Assembly: GCA_023253905.1 (NCBI GenBank)
Contig: JALREG010000121.1
Span: forward strand, 1 to 8,671
DNA from: Burkholderiaceae bacterium
GTDB lineage: Bacteria; Pseudomonadota; Gammaproteobacteria; Burkholderiales; Burkholderiaceae
Direction of reading: 5' to 3'
DNA: 8,671 nucleotides
In this document: in pieces, positions 4,602 through 8,671 of the stretch
Position numbering within the stretch: position 1 is the stretch's first letter
Layout of the letters: each line of letters begins with the position of its first letter
The notes under the pieces: model-generated
The model's database searches: none
Told to the model about the DNA's origin: nothing
Seen by the model: the letters and a program-made list of their open reading frames with translations, nothing else
Position numbers and translations under genes: made by a program

Positions 4602-6565
4602 CGGGCGCCTCCCGGCTGTACTGCAGCGGGCGTTGCCTCCACCCGCTCGGGCTCCAGATTTTCGGGAACGTCGCGAAGCTCGGACTCGTCCATGGGGGGC
4701 AGCCGGATGCCGGCCCGGTCGGGTGGCAGCTTTCCAAGCAAATAGAAATCAAACAGTGCGCGCGCGATAGGTGCTGCAGCCTGGGCGCCAAAGCCACCGT
4801 TTTCAACGATCACCGCGACCGCGATCCGCGGCGATGCAGCCGGCGCAAACGCCACGTAGAGCGAATGATCGCGGTGCCGCTCAGCCACTTTTCGGACATC
4901 ATATTTTTCGTTTTGACGGATACCGATCACCTGCGCCGTACCGGTCTTGCCCGCGGCCTGGTACTCCGCGCCGCTGAACACCACGCGACTGGTCCCCAGC
5001 CGGTTCACGTCCACCATGGCGCGCGTGACCAGACGCACATGCTCGGGGCGTAGCGGGATCGGTTCGCCTGGGTCAACGGCCACCGGCTCAATCGGCGCGC
5101 CCGGCGCCTGCGACGCGCGCAGCAGCCGCGGGCGCATCGGCCGCCCGCCGTTGGCGAGCGTGGCGGTGGCATGGGCGAGCTGAAGAATGGTGAAGGCGTT
5201 GTAACCCTGTCCGATACCGATCGACGGCGACTCACCGGGTAGCCACTTCTGCCGGAACCGCCGCTGCTTCCATTCCGATGACGGCAGAATGCCCGTGGCT
5301 TCATGGTCGAGATCAATGCCCGTTCGCTGACCGAAGCCCCACTGCTTCATGAAGCCGTGAATCCGGTCAACGCCCATGTCGTAGGCGAGCTTGTAATAGT
5401 AGGTGTCGCTCGAGACCACGATCGAGGTGTGCAGATCAACCGACCCATATCCCTCGGGACGCGAATCGCGAAAGCGATGTTCGCCCAGCTGAAAGTAGCC
5501 CGGATCGGCTGTGAGGTCGCCCGGGCGCCGCATGCCGGTCTCCAGCGCGGCGAGCGCCATGAAGGGTTTGTAGGTGGACCCTGGCGGATAGGTGCCACGA
5601 AGCGCCCGGTTCAGGAGCGGCTTATCCGGGTCTTCGTTCAAGGCCTGCCAGCTTGCCGGATCAATGCCGTCAACGAAGAGGTTGGGATCAAAGCTTGGCT
5701 GTGACACGAACGCGAGCACCTCACCGCTCGCGGGTTCAATCGCCACCAGGGCGCCGCGACGGCCGTTAAACAGCTGCTCGGTCAGCGACTGCAGCCTCAG
5801 GTCGATGGTGAGCGTGAGATCCGACCCATTGACCGGCGGGTGCCGGGAGAGCGTGCGCATCACGCGACCCGCAGCCGACACCTCAACCTCGTCGTAGCCG
5901 GGCCGGCCGTGTAACAGCGCCTCGTAGGACTGTTCGATACCGGCCTTGCCGATATGGGTCGCCCCCAGATAGCGCGACAATTCCCCCGCATCGTCGAGCC
6001 GCTTGCGATCGGCCTGTGAAATTCGGCCGATATGACCGATCAGGTGTGAGGCGAGATCGCCGTGCGGGTAGCTTCGAAACAGCCGGGCGCGAATCTCCAC
6101 CCCCGGCAGCCGATAGCGATTAGCGGCAATTTTTGCTACCTCTTCATCGGTCAGCCGCGATTTGATCGGTAGCGGCTCAAGGCGCCGGGAGTCTTCGATC
6201 AGCCGGCGAAAGCGCCGCACGTCGCGCGGCGTGATCTCAACCAGCCCGGCAAGGTCGGCCACCGTCTGCTCAAGCCGGGAAAACCGCGCCGGCGCGAGTT
6301 CCAAGGTGTAGTAGGCGATGTTCTCGGCCATCAGCAGGCCGTTGCGGTCGAGGATCAGGCCACGCGTGGGCGGCACCGGCACCAGCGCAATGCGGTTGTC
6401 TTCTGCCTGCGCCTGAAAATCGTCGTGGCGAAGCACCTGCAGATAAGCAAGCCGCGCGAGGAGCAGCGCGCCGCCAGCGATTGACAGCACGGCACAAAGG
6501 AGCAGGCGCCGGCGGATCTTGCGCAGGTTCGCGAGCGCCTGATTGACGTCGTCAGTCACACGCAT
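4598..6565 (-). CDS. mrdA: Penicillin-binding protein 2, elongation-specific transpeptidase
   Basis: Class B penicillin-binding protein that cross-links peptidoglycan during rod elongation; target of mecillinam-type beta-lactams in relatives. It has a short cytoplasmic N-terminus, one membrane anchor (about 21-43), a PBP dimerisation/pedestal domain (about 63-235) that includes PPTRGLILDRNG (65-76), and a transpeptidase domain (about 268-608). Active-site motifs are STYK (Ser330 nucleophile, Lys333), SSD (385-387, in place of the commoner SxN, as also known for E. coli PBP2) and KTG (540-542). IGIGQGYNAFTILQLAHATATLANGG is also typical. Length is 655; the last 40 or so residues form a Pro/Glu-rich tail beyond the catalytic domain. 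The ATG at 6565 has only a weak upstream GCAGG, and the gene begins 36 bp after mreD. It overlaps the rodA start by 4 bp; PBP2 and RodA form the core synthase of the elongasome. Confidence 0.97.
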   Translation of the reverse strand: MRVTDDVNQALANLRKIRRRLLLCAVLSIAGGALLLARLAYLQVLRHDDFQAQAEDNRIALVPVPPTRGLILDRNGLLMAENIAYYTLELAPARFSRLEQTVADLAGLVEITPRDVRRFRRLIEDSRRLEPLPIKSRLTDEEVAKIAANRYRLPGVEIRARLFRSYPHGDLASHLIGHIGRISQADRKRLDDAGELSRYLGATHIGKAGIEQSYEALLHGRPGYDEVEVSAAGRVMRTLSRHPPVNGSDLTLTIDLRLQSLTEQLFNGRRGALVAIEPASGEVLAFVSQPSFDPNLFVDGIDPASWQALNEDPDKPLLNRALRGTYPPGSTYKPFMALAALETGMRRPGDLTADPGYFQLGEHRFRDSRPEGYGSVDLHTSIVVSSDTYYYKLAYDMGVDRIHGFMKQWGFGQRTGIDLDHEATGILPSSEWKQRRFRQKWLPGESPSIGIGQGYNAFTILQLAHATATLANGGRPMRPRLLRASQAPGAPIEPVAVDPGEPIPLRPEHVRLVTRAMVDVNRLGTSRVVFSGAEYQAAGKTGTAQVIGIRQNEKYDVRKVAERHRDHSLYVAFAPAASPRIAVAVIVENGGFGAQAAAPIARALFDFYLLGKLPPDRAGIRLPPMDESELRDVPENLEPERVEATPAAVQPGGAR

Positions 6566-6601
6566 GGTGGCCTGCGGGTGAAGCGGGAAGGGGGCTCGCG
6601 C

Positions 6602-7117
6602 TCACAGCGGCCGGGTCTCGTCGCGCTCGACCGGTCGACGCTGTGGCGCAAGCAGCAACCATTCGGTGGGCACCCAGAGCGCGGTCGCAGCCAGGCTGGG
6701 TACGAAATAAAGCCAGCCCGGAAACTCCGCACCCAGCACCATACGGATGATCAGGGTGGTGACCTGTGCGAGCAAAAAAAGCGGTAGCAGATGAAGCATC
6801 CGGCCCAGCGCACCGAACCAGGCGAGCCGCCGGTGCAGGCTGATGGCGCCATAAGAAACAAGGCTGTAGGCGAGCGCATGCTCGCCCAGAAGCGCCGCCG
6901 AATGAATGTCCATAAGAAGACCCAGGGCAAAGGCCACGCCGATCCCCAACATTTGCGGCTCGCGAAGGCTCCAGAACACGAGCGCCAGTGCAACAAAATC
7001 CGGGGCGAGCGGCAACGGTCCCCACGGAAACAGGTTGAGAAGGAATGCGCAGGCGAGGCTGAACACCGCAAACGCGCGATTGGCCGGTAGCAGCACGGTC
7101 TCGCGATGGGTGTTCAT
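6602..7117 (-). CDS. mreD: Rod shape-determining protein MreD
   Basis: A 171-residue inner-membrane protein that, with MreC, links cytoplasmic MreB to the PBP2-RodA synthase. It has about five hydrophobic segments (roughly 14-30, 39-50, 56-70, 81-95, 107-128), with a further one near 136-156. Two family landmarks are LAPDFVALALVFW (37-49) and GLLMDIHSAALLGEHALAYSL (from residue 66); the latter is the best-conserved MreD segment. The C-terminus is short, hydrophilic and charged. The ATG at 7117 lies in an ATGA overlap with the mreC stop, and AAGGGAG (7125-7131) inside the end of mreC is a good ribosome binding site, so the start is secure. MreD is poorly conserved; context plus these motifs carry the call. 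Confidence 0.94.
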   Translation of the reverse strand: MNTHRETVLLPANRAFAVFSLACAFLLNLFPWGPLPLAPDFVALALVFWSLREPQMLGIGVAFALGLLMDIHSAALLGEHALAYSLVSYGAISLHRRLAWFGALGRMLHLLPLFLLAQVTTLIIRMVLGAEFPGWLYFVPSLAATALWVPTEWLLLAPQRRPVERDETRPL

Positions 7118-8031
7118 CCGCCCGCTCCCTTGCCGCGCGTGCCAGGCGCCCGGCCAGCCGGCTCAGCGGCCGGGCGCGGCGGCTCAAACGAGGGACGACC
7201 GCCGGTGGCCTCGAGCAGCACCAGGAGCATGCGCGAGCGCTCGACCGCGGCCGCCGGCTCAACCCGTGCGACCGTAAACGAGGAGCCGCCGCGGCGCACC
7301 TCCCGCACCCGTCCAACGGGCAGACCCGCCGGAAACACGCCGTCCAGCCCGGAGGTGAAAAGCTCGTCACCGGCCCGCAGGTCGACACCCGCGGGCAGGT
7401 AACGTAGCTCGATCAGATCGGCTCGACCGGCCCCGAAAGCCACAGCACGCACGCCGTTTCGACGCACCTCCACCGGTAGTGTCGAGGCGCGATCGGTGAG
7501 CAGCGTCACCTCGGCCGACAGCGGCAGCACGCGGGAGATCTGGCCAATAACCCCTTGCGCATCGAGCACCGGCTGGCCGGCCACGAGCCCGTGCTGCTCG
7601 CCGCGGTCGACCACCACCCGCCGGGTAAACGGATCACCGGTTTCAAAGAGAACCTCAGCCACCGTGGAGCGGAATGAATTGCGCTCACGCATTCCGAGCA
7701 GCTTTCGGAGCTGGGCATTTTCAGCGGCCAGATGCTCGCCTTGCTGCAGTGCCCGGGCATTGGCGGCCTCAAGCCGGACCAGCCGCTCGTTGTCTGCGCG
7801 CAGACGGGTCACCCCACCCGCATAGTCAGCCAGCACCGATACCGCATCGCGCGGCGCAAGGAGTGCACGCTGCACAGGGTAGAGCGCCGTACCCACTGCC
7901 GCGCGGACGACCTCGAGGGCATGATAGCGCGCATCGAGCACCAGCAGCGCCACCGCCGCGAGCGCGAACAGAACCAGTCGGACGTCGGCCGACAGGCCCT
8001 GCCGGAAAAAAGGCGGCGGTGCTCGGTCCAT
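7114..8031 (-). CDS. mreC: Rod shape-determining protein MreC
   Basis: A 305-residue bitopic inner-membrane protein of the elongasome whose periplasmic part binds and activates PBP2. It has a short cytoplasmic N-terminus, one membrane helix (about 17-34), a coiled coil (about 73-113, with an RLRADNERLVRLEAAN heptad pattern and HLAAENAQLRKLLGM), then the paired beta-barrel domains (about 120-275). Family landmarks are DRGEQHGLVAGQPVLDAQGVIGQ (from 142), TLLTDRASTLPVEV (176-189) and FTSGLDGVFPAGLPVGRV (225-242). The last 30 or so residues are a Pro/Ala/Gly-rich, probably disordered tail. The ATG at 8031 has only AAAGAG, closely spaced, upstream. It starts 51 bp after mreB and overlaps mreD by 4 bp. 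Confidence 0.96.
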   Translation of the reverse strand: MDRAPPPFFRQGLSADVRLVLFALAAVALLVLDARYHALEVVRAAVGTALYPVQRALLAPRDAVSVLADYAGGVTRLRADNERLVRLEAANARALQQGEHLAAENAQLRKLLGMRERNSFRSTVAEVLFETGDPFTRRVVVDRGEQHGLVAGQPVLDAQGVIGQISRVLPLSAEVTLLTDRASTLPVEVRRNGVRAVAFGAGRADLIELRYLPAGVDLRAGDELFTSGLDGVFPAGLPVGRVREVRRGGSSFTVARVEPAAAVERSRMLLVLLEATGGRPSFEPPRPAAEPAGRAPGTRGKGAGG

Positions 8032-8052
8032 CGGCTCTTTGTGAAGCGGGAG

Positions 8053-8077
8053 AGCGGCGCGCGGCGCGGCCGCCGCT
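8053..8077 (-). other. GC-rich hairpin between mreB and mreC
   Basis: In the 51-bp gap the minus-strand RNA can form a 7-bp stem, AGCGGCG/CGCCGCT, around an 11-base GC-rich loop region. No run of U follows, so it is not a standard intrinsic terminator. It could lower read-through or protect the mreB 3' end, giving more MreB than MreC; that is inference. In DNA this rich in GC a 7-bp GC stem can also occur by chance. Confidence 0.35.
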
Positions 8078-8082
8078 TCGCC

Positions 8083-8671
<589 letters not shown>

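Noticed and set aside
4598..6565. PBP2 has SSD instead of the usual SxN second motif
   Set aside because: An SxD motif is known in functional PBP2 proteins such as that of E. coli, so it does not signal loss of activity.
6579..6589. The string gtgaagcggga occurs both before mrdA (6579-6589) and before mreC (8041-8051)
   Set aside because: Only 11 bases shared, no symmetry, and differing distances to the start codons; probably chance in GC-rich spacers.
6552..7388. A 278-codon minus-strand frame spanning mreD and part of mreC
   Set aside because: Arg/Ala/Cys-rich shadow of mreC and mreD, which have recognisable motifs and coupled start/stop signals.

Overview
The window looks like chromosomal DNA from a GC-rich proteobacterium, most likely a betaproteobacterium. 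Three things point there: the gene order mreB-mreC-mreD-mrdA-rodA in one unbroken run, the MreB carboxy-terminus ([13 protein letters not shown] ... FTSE), and a SMUG1-type uracil-DNA glycosylase, a family reported from some beta- and other proteobacteria. The taxonomic call is inference; no rRNA or other marker is present. Coding density is very high. The largest gene-free gap is about 63 bases, so no stretch over 300 bases lacks a gene. I found no tRNA, rRNA, CRISPR array, insertion sequence or phage gene.

Right side (about 3465-8671, all minus strand; transcription runs from high to low coordinates): the cell-shape operon. It starts with the 3' two-thirds of mreB, cut by the window end, followed by mreC, mreD, mrdA (PBP2) and rodA. 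mreC/mreD overlap by ATGA and mrdA/rodA by GTGA, which indicates translational coupling. Together these genes encode the Rod elongasome: the MreB filament, the MreC/MreD membrane scaffold, the PBP2 transpeptidase and the RodA glycosyltransferase, which build the lateral cell wall. A GC-rich hairpin without a T-tract sits between mreB and mreC.

Middle: one plus-strand gene, a cupin-fold putative dioxygenase (2950-3489). Its 3' end overlaps the rodA 3' end tail-to-tail by 25 bp. It is divergent from a minus-strand SMUG1-type uracil-DNA glycosylase (2042-2890, GTG start). An AT-rich palindrome lies just upstream of the cupin ribosome binding site.

Left side (1-2016, minus strand): the front end of a leucine/isovalerate utilisation (liu) locus. 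It contains liuR (MerR family), a PaaI-like hotdog thioesterase and liuA (isovaleryl-CoA dehydrogenase, cut by the window start). Two closely related TTGACGTT-type palindromes lie in the gap before liuR and in the gap before the thioesterase. The second overlaps the liuR stop codon. They are strong candidate LiuR operators and suggest autoregulation plus control of a thioesterase-liuA transcript.

I do not see an undescribed multi-gene system here. The most interesting points are the LiuR operator architecture, the thioesterase placed between liuR and liuA, the bacterial SMUG1, and the lone cupin enzyme with its own operator-like palindrome.
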